DNA from: Pirellulaceae bacterium
Lineage (GTDB): Bacteria > Planctomycetota > Planctomycetia > Pirellulales > Pirellulaceae
Assembly: GCA_029243025.1 (NCBI GenBank)
Contig: JAQWSU010000033.1
Coordinates: 124,001 to 188,000, forward strand
Direction: 5' to 3'
DNA length: 64,000 bases
The position numbers and the translations under genes are program-made. The notes beneath the pieces were generated by a model, which saw only the letters and a program-made list of their open reading frames with translations, was not told the origin of the DNA and searched no databases. This document shows positions 9,180 through 18,210 of the stretch, piece after piece; within the stretch, counting starts at the first letter, position 1; every line of letters starts with the position of its first letter.

Positions 9180-9867
9180 GTCAACACTCCAACTCAATGG
9201 GCTGAAACTTGCCATTCTCGGTAACTCTGTACACCGCAAATACAATGCGATCACTTCCGCCTGGATTCGCAGACTCATTGCCAGAAGATCCTAATGCATG
9301 GACTGCCAACCCGCCAATCCGTGCCGGAATGCTTCTCCTCACAGCCCGCCTACGGGCAGCCCTATCTTTGACCGAGATTTTGGACCGATACGGGTTTGAT
9401 CGCTGCTTGCCTCTTGAGAATTCGCCCTTCCGTCGGTTTCTGCCCTTGCTGATCACGAGCGAGAACGGATTCGAGATAACAAAAGAAGCCCCAAAAATCG
9501 AGGCTCGGACCCAATGCCATTGAAAAAAACAGGGGCCCGCTTTCTCATCCGTTGGATCCTATCATTTTGCGTGATGTTTCCATCATTGGGCCGATCGATC
9601 ACCCAGCTCCCATTGCTGCAGGAATTTGGTCGCTTCAAACATTCGCACCGAACTCATTTCAGCAGGAATCGGCAGTCCAACTACCATGGAAGCGAGTTGC
9701 CATCACAGCCCTCACATCAACCGACCTGCGGGGAACGACTTGAAACCAAGATCGGTCAAGGCTATGAAAGGATAGTTACCAGCGTCCCGATTGAGGATTC
9801 CACGTCCACGTGTCGAACCTATCGGTAACCGTTGAGAATCCGAGTGTTCTATTTGGGAGAGATGCCG
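9180..9867. other. 688-base stretch between divergent genes
   Basis: This stretch separates the MDR reductase gene (minus) from the OsmC-family gene (plus). Short open frames occur on both strands, but none has a recognisable product, a good ribosome binding site or family resemblance. I find no tRNA or CRISPR repeat. It must contain the promoters of both flanking genes; I could not point to them with confidence. Confidence 0.45.
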
Positions 9868-10344
9868 ATGTCTGTTGTCCACACAAGTCGGATGCAGCTT
9901 CAAAAACATGCGGGCCCTCACCGCACAGCCCATTTGAAGGGTTTTTCTGATCCGATTAACTTTGGCATCCACGGTGGGATCAAACAGTTTTATCAGGATA
10001 AATATGGTCGCGAGCTCACCGGCCCAGAATATCCTGCCACCTTAGATCACCTCATCGCCGCAGTCGCTGGCTGACTGCTCGGCACCCTCAGCGCCGCACT
10101 GGACGTGCGACAGATACCTTCGGAAGAAAATGCATCAGCGACCGTCGAAGGCGACATCAGCGAGATTGACGACGTGCTTCAAATTCGTGCAATTCGCATT
10201 GCATACCAGTTATCGATCCCTGCCGGAAAACGCGAGCAAACCGCACGAGCCATGGAGACACACGCAGACAAATGTCCTGCCTATCAGTCCGTCAAAAATT
10301 GCATCGATGTCTCCTGGACTGTCGTGATCACGGAGATCCCCTAA
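9868..10344 (+). CDS. OsmC-family peroxiredoxin-like protein with in-frame TGA (candidate selenoprotein)
   Basis: An OsmC/Ohr-type protein of 158 residues if the TGA at 10072-10074 is read through. OsmC proteins reduce organic hydroperoxides with two cysteines, the first in the central helix and the second in a C-P context. Here the frame reads HTSRMQLQ near the start, HGGIKQFY, YPATLDHLIAAVAG, then TGA, then LLGTLSAALDVRQ and finally ETHADKCPAYQSV. The TGA is codon 69, exactly where the family has its first redox cysteine (AxxGC), and Cys136 is the partner. The frame is unbroken on both sides. A perfect 5-bp hairpin follows at the spacing of a bacterial SECIS. Met at 9868 has GGGAG 8 bases upstream. 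The GT2 gene follows after 21 bases. Selenocysteine is an inference; a nonsense mutation or sequencing error is the alternative. Confidence 0.72.
10095..10109 (+). promoter_or_regulatory. Candidate bacterial SECIS hairpin of the OsmC-family gene
   Basis: Directly visible: the arm CGCAC, the loop TGGAC and the arm GTGCG form a perfect 5-bp stem. The loop begins 25 bases after the TGA at 10072-10074 and has G as its second and third bases. Bacterial SECIS elements, recognised by SelB, lie inside the coding frame just after UGA, with a small stem, a short loop holding a G near its start and roughly 16-37 bases of spacing. The geometry fits, but a 5-bp stem can occur by chance in GC-rich coding DNA. 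Confidence 0.5.
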
Positions 10345-10365
10345 TCGGCGGAGCTTGCTAACCGC

Positions 10366-11520
10366 ATGTTATCTTTTATCGTTGGTGCCATCTCCATTGT
10401 CATTACTCTCGTGACGCTTAGCGTGGGTGTGTGCTTTATCGTCACGGTGCGCACACTTCCCAGGCTAGGAGTCGATGACAACCGCGCCGATTCACCCGAG
10501 CTAACCGTGATCGTTCCCGCTCGCAACGAAGAACAGGATCTCAAGGCTGCGGTCGAATCCATCCTGGCCCAGCAAGACATTCTTTTGAATGTCGTCATTG
10601 TGAATGATCACTCGGTAGATGCTACGGGCAAGATTGCTGACCAACTGGCACGTGGTGATTCGCGCGTGCGCGTGGTTCATAACCCCCCGCTCACCGATGG
10701 GTGGTTTGGAAAAACCAACGCAATGCAACAAGGGGTTCAAGGCAGCACAAGCCCCATTTTTGTCTTCTGCGATGCCGACGTAAAACACCATCCTCGCTGT
10801 TTTATCACTGCGTGGCATCACCTGCAGCAGAACCGTATCGATTTGCTGAGCCTTTGCCCACTTTGGGTTTTCCACTCTTTTTGGGAGAACAGCCTGCTTC
10901 CTCAATGCATGGTCGCGGGGACGGTACAGTTAATGCCGCCAAGCGTAAACGATCCCAAGTCGTCCCGCGCAGTCGCTGCCGGTGCATTCATCATGATTCG
11001 ACGGGCTACCTTCGACGCGATTGGAGGGTTCGAATCTGTTCGAAATGAAATGCTAGATGACGTTGAATTTGCCCGCAGCACAAAACGATCGGGGCATGCC
11101 GTCCGATTCGCCCTCGCCCCAGCGTTACTTCAGGTTCGATTATTCAAAAGTAACCGTGGAGCATTTTGGGGACTCACGAAAAACGTTCTGGCCATTGTTA
11201 ACCCAAAATGGTTAGCTTTGCCCACCATGTTTTTGCCAATCGTGTTCTATTCGATCCCCTTCGCATGTCTGTTCCTGGGAGTATGGAATCAAGAGCTGAA
11301 ACTTGCTCTGTTAGGCATCGTCACTTACGCCACTCAACTCTGGATTACCTGGCTATCAACCACGGTCTGCCAAGTCCGATGGTCCAGGGCGATTTTCTTT
11401 CCCACTGCAGCCCTCCCCATTTTCTGTTGTTATACAGCAGCGCTCTACTACTGGTGGTTTGACGATGCGGTTGCTTGGCGGGGGCGTGTGTTGAAACGAA
11501 ATGCTTCCGATACCCACTAG
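10366..11520 (+). CDS. Family 2 glycosyltransferase, membrane-anchored (HpnB-like)
   Basis: This 384-residue GT2 enzyme has an N-terminal membrane segment (residues 1-25), then ELTVIVPARNEEQDL, VIVNDHSVDAT, GWFGKTNAM, FVFCDADVKHHP with the DxD metal-binding motif, and FDAIGGFESV with DDVEFARS (the ED-type acceptor motif). Several C-terminal membrane helices follow (LPTMFLPIVFYSIPFACLFLG and later). The layout, GW-x-GK followed by C-terminal helices, resembles hopanoid-associated HpnB and carotenoid glycosyltransferases. It starts 21 bases after the OsmC-family gene on the same strand, so co-transcription is likely, though no functional link is evident. Donor and acceptor are unknown. Confidence 0.8.
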   Translation: MLSFIVGAISIVITLVTLSVGVCFIVTVRTLPRLGVDDNRADSPELTVIVPARNEEQDLKAAVESILAQQDILLNVVIVNDHSVDATGKIADQLARGDSRVRVVHNPPLTDGWFGKTNAMQQGVQGSTSPIFVFCDADVKHHPRCFITAWHHLQQNRIDLLSLCPLWVFHSFWENSLLPQCMVAGTVQLMPPSVNDPKSSRAVAAGAFIMIRRATFDAIGGFESVRNEMLDDVEFARSTKRSGHAVRFALAPALLQVRLFKSNRGAFWGLTKNVLAIVNPKWLALPTMFLPIVFYSIPFACLFLGVWNQELKLALLGIVTYATQLWITWLSTTVCQVRWSRAIFFPTAALPIFCCYTAALYYWWFDDAVAWRGRVLKRNASDTH

Positions 11521-11791
11521 CACGCAGAGGCAGGTAGGGAGGCTGGCCGGTAATCGAGACCGAGTCGGTCGACAAGCTATATTCGAATCAGGAAACGGGG
11601 TTCGGCTGATACGGTTCCACCCGGAAACATTCGAACCCCCTCAAACGACCATTCCATTTTTTTCCTTCACGATTTGCGTTCGCCGTCCCTAAGAAATACG
11701 ATGTCAACATCACGCCCGAAGCACGACCGCCGGACGATTTGCCAGTCCGACACCTGAATCCGACATCCGCCTGCCCAACCAAGGACCTGCC

Positions 11792-13108
11792 ATGACACCC
11801 CGCCTGCAGTTGTTCGCTTCTGTTCTGCTGCTTTTAATTTCCCAACTGACATTTGCAGCCGACTGGCCCCAATGGCGAGGCCCGGATGGACAAGGGCATT
11901 CCCAGGCAACGAATCTCCCTCAGTCATGGAGCGAAACAGAACACATCACCTGGAAAACCGACATTCCTGGCAGGGGCTGGTCGTCGCCTGTGATCGGGAA
12001 CGGTCAGATCTGGCTTACCACCGCGGAAATCGACGAGTCGAATCCTGAAGAACGAAAACTCCGTCTGAAGACGATTGCCAACTCGCAGCCTGTCACAATT
12101 GCTGACCATGTGGATCTCCGAGCCGTTTGTTTGGACCAGGAAACGGGTCGCATGTTGCACAACGTGATTTTGATCGGCGAGGACCAACCGGACGCGATCC
12201 ACACGCAAAACAGTTACGCAACTCCAACCCCCTTGCTCCATGATGGGCGACTTTTTTGCCACTTCGGAACCCATGGGACTGCTTGCATCGATACGTCAAC
12301 CGGGCACACCATCTGGACCAATCGCGAACTGCGTCTGAACCACGAGAATGGTCCCGGTAGCACTCCTGTTTTATTCGATGATCTCATCATGTTTCATTGT
12401 GACGGGAGCGATGTTCAATACATTGCTGCTTTACGTCAAAGCAACGGAGAGTTGGCCTGGAAAACGAAAAGATCAGGCGATCTCAACTCCAACCCACAAC
12501 TCCAGAAATCCTATGCCACGCCGCTGGTGGTCAGCATCGACGAGCAACCGGTGCTGATTTCGCCAGCGGCAGATTGGGTTTACGGTTATGATCCAGCTAC
12601 AGGCAGCGAGCTTTGGAAAGTAAAATACGGAGAATTAGGTTTTTCCAATTCAGCAAGACCTTTATTCCACGGTCAAAAATCTTACATTTGCACCGGCTTC
12701 ATGAAATCCAAGTTACTGGCCATTGATCATTCAAACCCAATGTCTCCTCAAATTGCCTGGACCTTCAACAAACAGGTAAGCGAGGTTCCGTCACCTCTAT
12801 TGATCGATGACTTGCTTTACTTCATCAGCGATGACGGTGGCATCGTAACCTGTGTTGACTCTGCCGATGGCAATCAAGTTTGGCAACACCGGATTGGTGG
12901 AAGCCATTGGGCTTCGCCGCTATACGCGGACGGGAAAATCTTTTTCTTTAGCAAGGAAGGTGAAACGGTGGTCATCCGTCCGGGAAGAACTTTTGAAGAG
13001 CTGGGCCGTGCCCAACTCGATGGCAGGATTATGGCGTCACCAGCAGCCGTAGACGAAGCTCTTTTTCTGCGGACGGACCGTTCTCTTTATCGAATCGAAA
13101 ACCGTTGA
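11792..13108 (+). CDS. Secreted PQQ-binding-like beta-propeller protein
   Basis: This 438-residue exported protein has a clear signal peptide (LLLLISQLTFA, then ADWPQWRGPDGQG). The WPQWRGPDG start is the hallmark of a very common planctomycete family with PQQ-like repeats (BamB/quinoprotein propeller). Tryptophan-rich propeller blades recur along the length (for example DLRAVCLDQETGRM, GYDPATGSELWKV and TCVDSADGNQVWQH). No enzymatic residues can be assigned. It is followed after 52 bases by the enolase-superfamily gene and then by an oxidoreductase gene on the same strand, so these three probably form an operon handling a sugar-acid-type substrate in the periplasm or paryphoplasm. Confidence 0.85.
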   Translation: MTPRLQLFASVLLLLISQLTFAADWPQWRGPDGQGHSQATNLPQSWSETEHITWKTDIPGRGWSSPVIGNGQIWLTTAEIDESNPEERKLRLKTIANSQPVTIADHVDLRAVCLDQETGRMLHNVILIGEDQPDAIHTQNSYATPTPLLHDGRLFCHFGTHGTACIDTSTGHTIWTNRELRLNHENGPGSTPVLFDDLIMFHCDGSDVQYIAALRQSNGELAWKTKRSGDLNSNPQLQKSYATPLVVSIDEQPVLISPAADWVYGYDPATGSELWKVKYGELGFSNSARPLFHGQKSYICTGFMKSKLLAIDHSNPMSPQIAWTFNKQVSEVPSPLLIDDLLYFISDDGGIVTCVDSADGNQVWQHRIGGSHWASPLYADGKIFFFSKEGETVVIRPGRTFEELGRAQLDGRIMASPAAVDEALFLRTDRSLYRIENR

Positions 13109-13160
13109 CCATCACCGATCCGATGGCTCTCGCAGCTGCTTTTATCAAAGGAGATAGACG

Positions 13161-14525
13161 ATGACTCTGATCGACCCATTGAACCCAAACGGTATCTCCC
13201 GTCGACAAACGCTTCAAGGTCTGGCCGCCGCAGCCGCTGGGGTTTCTGCGGCCCTTGCGAGTCAACGGGAGGCCGCATCTCAAATCGACGGCAAGATAAA
13301 TCGCGGCAGCGCACCAATACGCATTCGCAAAGTACGGGCCATCGCTACCGCTCCACAATCGATTCGATTGGTCGTGGTAAAGGTTGAAACCACCGAACCG
13401 GGCCTCTACGGCCTCGGATGCGCCACCTTCAACCAACGGCCGCTAGCCGTGGTTGAGGCCGTCAACAAATATCTCGATCCGTTCGCTAAAAACCGAGCGG
13501 TCGACAACATTGAGGATTTATGGCAAACCGCCTACACAAGCTCCTATTGGCGTAACGGCCCGGTCTTAAACAATGCCTTAAGCGGCCTGGACATGGCCCT
13601 GTGGGACATCAAGGGCAAACGCGCCGGAATGCCGATCTATCAATTACTCGGTGGCAAGTCGCGTTTCGCGGTTGACTGCTATGCTCACGCAAGCGGCGAC
13701 AATGAGAAAGAACTTGAGGAAAGCGTACGGCGGTTGGCGGCGAAAGGTTTTCGGCACATTCGCATCCAACTCGGTGCTTACGGGTCTCCGCACTTATCCA
13801 AAAATCCTGACTTCCGTACGGCTGGATTCGGACAGCCGCAAGATACGCACATGGACTCCGCGGCCTACCTTCAGGCAATGCCTAAAATATTCGAACATAT
13901 GCGAAAACAATTTGGAAACGAGATTGAATTGTTGCACGACGTGCATGAACGAATTCAGCCGATTGAAGCCATTGGCTTACTGAAACAGTTAGAGCCTTAT
14001 AAACCGTTTTTCATCGAAGACCCATTGGCGCCAGAACAGAACGGATATTTCCCTCAACTACGGCAGCAAACCGCATGCCCGATCGCCATGGGTGAATTGT
14101 TCAACAATCCACACGAATGGGTTGGCTTGATTACAGATCGCCTGATCGATTTCATTCGCGTCCACATTTCTCAGATTGGCGGCCTCACACCCGCGCGTAA
14201 ACTTGCAACACTTGCCGAGTGTTTTGGAGTGCGAACTGCCTGGCATGGCCCCGGTGATGTGTCACCGGTTGGGCACGCTTGCAACGGACACTTAGATTTG
14301 ACGGTCCACAACTTCGGCATCCAAGAGGCTCCGAGCTTCACGGATGCCATGAAAGAAGTCTTCCCTGGCAGCCCGGAAGTAAAAAACGGTTACATGCATG
14401 TGAACGAAGCGCCTGGATTCGGCGTCGACATCAACGAAACATTGGCTGCGAAATATCCCCTGCCGCAAGACCCAGGTTATTGGGAACCAGTCCGTCGCCG
14501 AGATGGCACAGCGGTTCGCCCTTAA
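13161..14525 (+). CDS. Tat-exported mandelate racemase/enolase-superfamily protein, mannonate dehydratase-like
   Basis: This 454-residue protein has a twin-arginine-type leader (SRRQTLQGLAAAAAGVSAALA). The rest follows the D-mannonate dehydratase (ManD/RspA) subgroup: GLDMALWDIKGKRAGMPIYQ and LLGGKSR in the cap/barrel junction, LLHDVHERI with the first metal Asp and the active-site His, FFIEDPLAPE with the second metal ligand, MGELFNNPHEW with the third, and HGPGDVSPVGHA followed by NFGIQE near the C-terminus. ManD enzymes dehydrate mannonate to 2-keto-3-deoxygluconate. Export is unusual for the classical enzyme but common in planctomycete versions, so the substrate may be another acid sugar. 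Nineteen bases separate it from the next gene. Confidence 0.82.
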   Translation: MTLIDPLNPNGISRRQTLQGLAAAAAGVSAALASQREAASQIDGKINRGSAPIRIRKVRAIATAPQSIRLVVVKVETTEPGLYGLGCATFNQRPLAVVEAVNKYLDPFAKNRAVDNIEDLWQTAYTSSYWRNGPVLNNALSGLDMALWDIKGKRAGMPIYQLLGGKSRFAVDCYAHASGDNEKELEESVRRLAAKGFRHIRIQLGAYGSPHLSKNPDFRTAGFGQPQDTHMDSAAYLQAMPKIFEHMRKQFGNEIELLHDVHERIQPIEAIGLLKQLEPYKPFFIEDPLAPEQNGYFPQLRQQTACPIAMGELFNNPHEWVGLITDRLIDFIRVHISQIGGLTPARKLATLAECFGVRTAWHGPGDVSPVGHACNGHLDLTVHNFGIQEAPSFTDAMKEVFPGSPEVKNGYMHVNEAPGFGVDINETLAAKYPLPQDPGYWEPVRRRDGTAVRP

Positions 14526-14544
14526 TCGATCAAAGGATACAAAC

Positions 14545-15615
14545 ATGAAGCGTCGAACGTTTCTACAAACGACCGCGGCTTCTGCTGCCTTCGCACTGCA
14601 GTCGCTCCACGCCGAAACGACCACGAAACGCCGTATTAAGGTCGGGCAAATTGGCACCAAGCACGCTCACGCAAGTGGACAGATCGGAACCTGTCGCCAA
14701 ATGCCTGATCGGTACGAAGTGGTCGGTGTGGTTGAATCGGATGAGAGCCGTCGCAAACAAGTTGAAAATCAAAATGCGTATCGCGGTGTACCCTGGCTAT
14801 CAGAACAAGAACTATTGGACACGCCCGGATTACAGGTCGTCGCTGTCGAAACGGAAGTAAAAGATTTACTTCCGACCGCCCAACGTTGCCTCGACCACGG
14901 CAAGCACATTCATCTCGACAAACCAGCCGGAGAATCGTTTTCCGCCCTGCAACGACTCCACTCAACAGCAAAAGAAAAGTCATTAACCATTCAAATGGGT
15001 TACATGTATCGATACAACCCAGCTTTTCAATTTTTGTTTCAGGCGGTTCGCAACGGATGGCTAGGTGAGATCTTCGAGGTCGACGGCGTCATGAGTAAAA
15101 CCGTCAACAACTCGACGCGCCGTGAATTAGCTGAGTATCCTGGCGGATCGATGTTTGAACTCGGCTGCCACCTGATCGATCCACTGATCCATCTCATGGG
15201 GCCACCCGACCGAGTAACTGCTTTCAATCGCGCCACACGAGACGACGGCTTACTCGACAACACACTGGCGGTGTTTGAATATCCCAAAGCCACCGCTACC
15301 ATTCGAAGCGCTCTGATCGAGGTCGAGGGCAATCGTCGCCGACAATTCATTGTTTGTGGTGATCAGGGCACAATTGTCATTCGCCCCCTTGAAGCCCCAC
15401 GTCTAGAACTGACTTTGGCGAAAGATCAAGGAAGCTTCAAAAAAGGCACTCAGCAAGTAAAACTGCCTTCGTCGCCAGGTCGCTACCACGGCTCCTGGAA
15501 GGAAATGGCCAATACAGTCTCCGGTGAAGCAAGATTTCCGTTCTCCCACGCGCACGATATCGCCGTCCAACGCGCGATTCTTGTCGCCAGCAGCTATCGC
15601 GACTGGGACGATTGA
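14545..15615 (+). CDS. Tat-type Gfo/Idh/MocA family oxidoreductase
   Basis: This 356-residue protein has a Tat/Sec leader (MKRRTFLQTTAASAAFALQ), then KVGQIGTKHAHASGQ at the Rossmann nucleotide loop, HIHLDKPAGE (the EKP-equivalent lysine motif, here DKP) and MFELGCHLIDPLIHLMG, matching the GxHxxD-type motif of the family. The chosen Met at 14545 has AAAGG 8 bases upstream; the frame is open 14 codons further up. It follows the mannonate-dehydratase-like gene at 19 bases and converges with the peptidase gene on the other strand, 34 bases away. Exported members of this family are frequent in planctomycetes; their substrates are mostly unknown sugar derivatives. Confidence 0.87.
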   Translation: MKRRTFLQTTAASAAFALQSLHAETTTKRRIKVGQIGTKHAHASGQIGTCRQMPDRYEVVGVVESDESRRKQVENQNAYRGVPWLSEQELLDTPGLQVVAVETEVKDLLPTAQRCLDHGKHIHLDKPAGESFSALQRLHSTAKEKSLTIQMGYMYRYNPAFQFLFQAVRNGWLGEIFEVDGVMSKTVNNSTRRELAEYPGGSMFELGCHLIDPLIHLMGPPDRVTAFNRATRDDGLLDNTLAVFEYPKATATIRSALIEVEGNRRRQFIVCGDQGTIVIRPLEAPRLELTLAKDQGSFKKGTQQVKLPSSPGRYHGSWKEMANTVSGEARFPFSHAHDIAVQRAILVASSYRDWDD

Positions 15616-15649
15616 CGAAGGAAAGAATCGACCCACCTGCCGCCAGACA

Positions 15650-17866
15650 TTATTCTGCTCCGGCAGGCAAATGCTCAAGTAAATATCGGGTCATCAGCGT
15701 GCGCAGATGCTGGGTTGTATTCTCACCTTCGCGGATCGCGTGAGTTCGATTCGGATACGACATCATTGAGAACTGTTTTTCGTGCCGAATCAGCTCGTTC
15801 ACCAACATTTCGAAGGTCTGATAGTGACAGTTGTCGTCCCCGGTGCCATGAATCACTAACAGGTTACCCTCCAATTGATGCGCAAAATTAATCGGTGATC
15901 CTTCACGAAAACCATCGACGTTATCCGCCGGTAACCCCATATAGCGTTCTTGGTAAATCGTGTCGTAATAGCGTTGATTAGGCACAGCGGCGATCGCAAT
16001 CGCCGTTCGGTAAAGCTCTGGGTATTTAAAGATTGCGTTCAGACTCATTGAACCTCCTCCACTCCATCCCCAGACCCCAACACGTTGCGAATCCAGATAG
16101 GGGTGATCCCGGAATAATTGTTGAAGCGCAGTCGCCTGATCCTGAGGCGGCAGCACACCGACCCGCTTATAAATACTTTTTCGCCACGCTCGCCCTCGGG
16201 GCACTCGAGTTCCGCGGTTATCAATACTGACCACTACATAGCCGCGTTGTGCCAACATCAAATGCCATAAATAACTCTTTCCATTCCATCGGTCGACGAC
16301 GGTTGTACCAGCCGGTTCCCCATAAACGTACAACAACAGGGGATACTTTTTTGCGGGGTCAAAGTCAGGCGGCTTAATGCACCAGGCATCAAACACCACG
16401 CCATCCCCCACATGCACTCGCAAAAATTCACCTGCCGTTCGACGCAACCGATTGACGGCTCCACTCAACTCTTTATTGTCTTCCAACACCCGCACCTTAC
16501 GATGCTCGGGCAACGTCACCAAATGAGTCACTGGAGGTTTGTCAAAGGTCGACACCGTATGGAAGGCCCATTTGGAGTTGGGAGAGATACGATATTGATG
16601 ATTGCCTCGTAGATTCTCAGGCGTAATACGTGTAATTTCGCTCCCGTCTAAACGTGCACTGTAAAGAAACCGCTGCGTGGCATCCTGAGGCGAGGCGATA
16701 AAATAGGCCAATTCATCTTCCTGATTGATGCCGACCATCTTGATCACGTCAAACTCTCCTGGCGTCACCAGGCGTGTTTCTCCAGTTTCTGTATGCAAAT
16801 GCAATTGCCGCCAGCCGGTTCGCTCGCTTAACAGAGTAAATCGCCCGTCATCGAGCCATTCCAAATTATCATTGACCTCTACCCACGCTTCATCCTGGTC
16901 GACAGCGATCGTTCGCACGTCGCCGGTCAACGGATTGGCTCGCATCACTCGATTCGTATTTTGAAGTCGATTGAGTTGTTGCAAGACGAGCTGGCCATTC
17001 TGCCATTCCATCCAAGCGATATAGTGATTCCGCGGATCGCCGGGAACTGACATCCAAGTCGTTTCTGCATTGTCCAAAGTAACAACACCCACGCGCCCCG
17101 AGGAATTTCGTTGCCCCACTTTGGGATACGGTATCCAGTTAACCGTTGGATAGAGCGAATCGGTGTTATTGATCAGCGGAAGTAATTCAACTCCATCTGT
17201 ATCGAGTTGCCAATAGGCAATGGATTTACTGTCCGGGCCCCATCGGTAACCATCACGCAACCCCAGCTCCTCTTCGTAAACCCAGTCCGAAGTCCCGTTA
17301 ATGAGGGTACTTGAGATTGTCGGAGTCAAACAGACAATCGAATGATCGCGGACGTCCTCAACAAAGATCTTCTTATTGCGCACAAAGGCGACTTTCGTTC
17401 CGTCCGGCGATAACTTCGCAAACATCATCGACGCCGCTGGACCGCCTCCTCCTAAGGGCCACAATTGCCGCGCACTCCGATCCAGTAGCCAATAATCTCC
17501 CCGCGTATTTTGTCGCCAGACACGTTGCGAATTGGTGTAGATCAACAGCAGTGATCGATCTTTTGAAAACGCGTAGTCCTCGACCACAAGTGCGGACGCC
17601 CCACCCGGTGGGACCAGTTGTTCCGCGCCCACGAGAACTGTACGTTCACCGGACTCTGCGTCGTACAAGGCGATCTCCTGCCCTTTTTCCGTATCCTCGA
17701 TCGCCGTGTAACTCGCCTCATCAAGCCAACGCACGGACACGTTCTGAGCGGAAAATTCATCGCCCCCGTAGATACGATCCAACGTCAGCAGGCCCGGATC
17801 TTCCTCAGCAAATACAGGAATCGAAAAGAAAACAATTAACAACAGAAAATGGGGTCGTATTTTCAT
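15650..17866 (-). CDS. Dipeptidyl peptidase IV (S9B family)
   Basis: This exported serine peptidase of 738 residues from the chosen Met at 17866 removes X-Pro/X-Ala dipeptides from peptide N-termini. A signal peptide (FLLLIVFFSIPVFA) precedes an eight-bladed DPPIV N-terminal propeller, recognised by DWVYEEELGLRDGYRW (the double-Glu motif binding the substrate amino terminus). The C-terminal alpha/beta-hydrolase domain carries GWSGGGSM (nucleophile Ser), GTGDDNCHYQ (Asp) and NRTHAI (His), so the catalytic triad is complete. Several Met codons upstream are in frame; this one begins the signal peptide. It is separated from the GntP gene by 344 bases. Confidence 0.93.
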   Translation of the reverse strand: MKIRPHFLLLIVFFSIPVFAEEDPGLLTLDRIYGGDEFSAQNVSVRWLDEASYTAIEDTEKGQEIALYDAESGERTVLVGAEQLVPPGGASALVVEDYAFSKDRSLLLIYTNSQRVWRQNTRGDYWLLDRSARQLWPLGGGGPAASMMFAKLSPDGTKVAFVRNKKIFVEDVRDHSIVCLTPTISSTLINGTSDWVYEEELGLRDGYRWGPDSKSIAYWQLDTDGVELLPLINNTDSLYPTVNWIPYPKVGQRNSSGRVGVVTLDNAETTWMSVPGDPRNHYIAWMEWQNGQLVLQQLNRLQNTNRVMRANPLTGDVRTIAVDQDEAWVEVNDNLEWLDDGRFTLLSERTGWRQLHLHTETGETRLVTPGEFDVIKMVGINQEDELAYFIASPQDATQRFLYSARLDGSEITRITPENLRGNHQYRISPNSKWAFHTVSTFDKPPVTHLVTLPEHRKVRVLEDNKELSGAVNRLRRTAGEFLRVHVGDGVVFDAWCIKPPDFDPAKKYPLLLYVYGEPAGTTVVDRWNGKSYLWHLMLAQRGYVVVSIDNRGTRVPRGRAWRKSIYKRVGVLPPQDQATALQQLFRDHPYLDSQRVGVWGWSGGGSMSLNAIFKYPELYRTAIAIAAVPNQRYYDTIYQERYMGLPADNVDGFREGSPINFAHQLEGNLLVIHGTGDDNCHYQTFEMLVNELIRHEKQFSMMSYPNRTHAIREGENTTQHLRTLMTRYLLEHLPAGAE

Positions 17867-18210
17867 AAGGCTCAAGCTTGCACTCATCTCGGTTTCGTTC
17901 ACGGGAAATCACATGCACACCCAGAGCTATGGTACACAGCACTTCCCGGCAAACCAAATACGAAAGACGGTTCCCGCTACCTGATTGCTTTCCCCCGTCA
18001 GACAGTGACCGTCAAATCGCAGCGAAAACGGGCCACTAGAGCGCAACCACCTTGTGGTTGCTCGGATCGCCTCTCTGTTCGCCAAGAACAGACAGTTTTT
18101 CGAAACAGCACCCCTTCCGATGCTTGAGCTGACTTTCACGCCTCGCTACCCCATAGCGGGGCATCATAGCGGGGCATCATAGCGGATATCCATCAACAGA
18201 TCACACCGTT
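17867..18210. other. Intergenic stretch with a small direct repeat
   Basis: These 344 bases lie between the GntP-family permease gene and the DPP IV gene, both on the minus strand. No credible gene is seen. It should hold the promoter of the peptidase gene and holds the direct repeat at 18155-18185 close to the end of the permease gene. Confidence 0.5.
18155..18185. repeat. Two and a half copies of a 13-bp direct repeat
   Basis: The unit AGCGGGGCATCAT occurs at 18155-18167 and 18168-18180, followed by the first five bases of a third copy. CCCC just before the first copy can pair with its GGGG as a weak hairpin. It lies 26 bases from the end of the GntP gene. There is no T-run that would make it a standard terminator; the role is unknown. 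Confidence 0.7.

Noticed and set aside
9209-9828. Short overlapping open frames between the MDR reductase and OsmC-family genes
   Set aside because: Different frames, no domain pattern and no conserved motifs; not supported as genes or as a recognisable pseudogene.
10072-10104. The OsmC-family gene as an ordinary pseudogene split by a nonsense mutation
   Set aside because: No other damage is visible, the TGA falls exactly on the redox cysteine position and a hairpin follows. It remains the main alternative, so it is stated in the entry.
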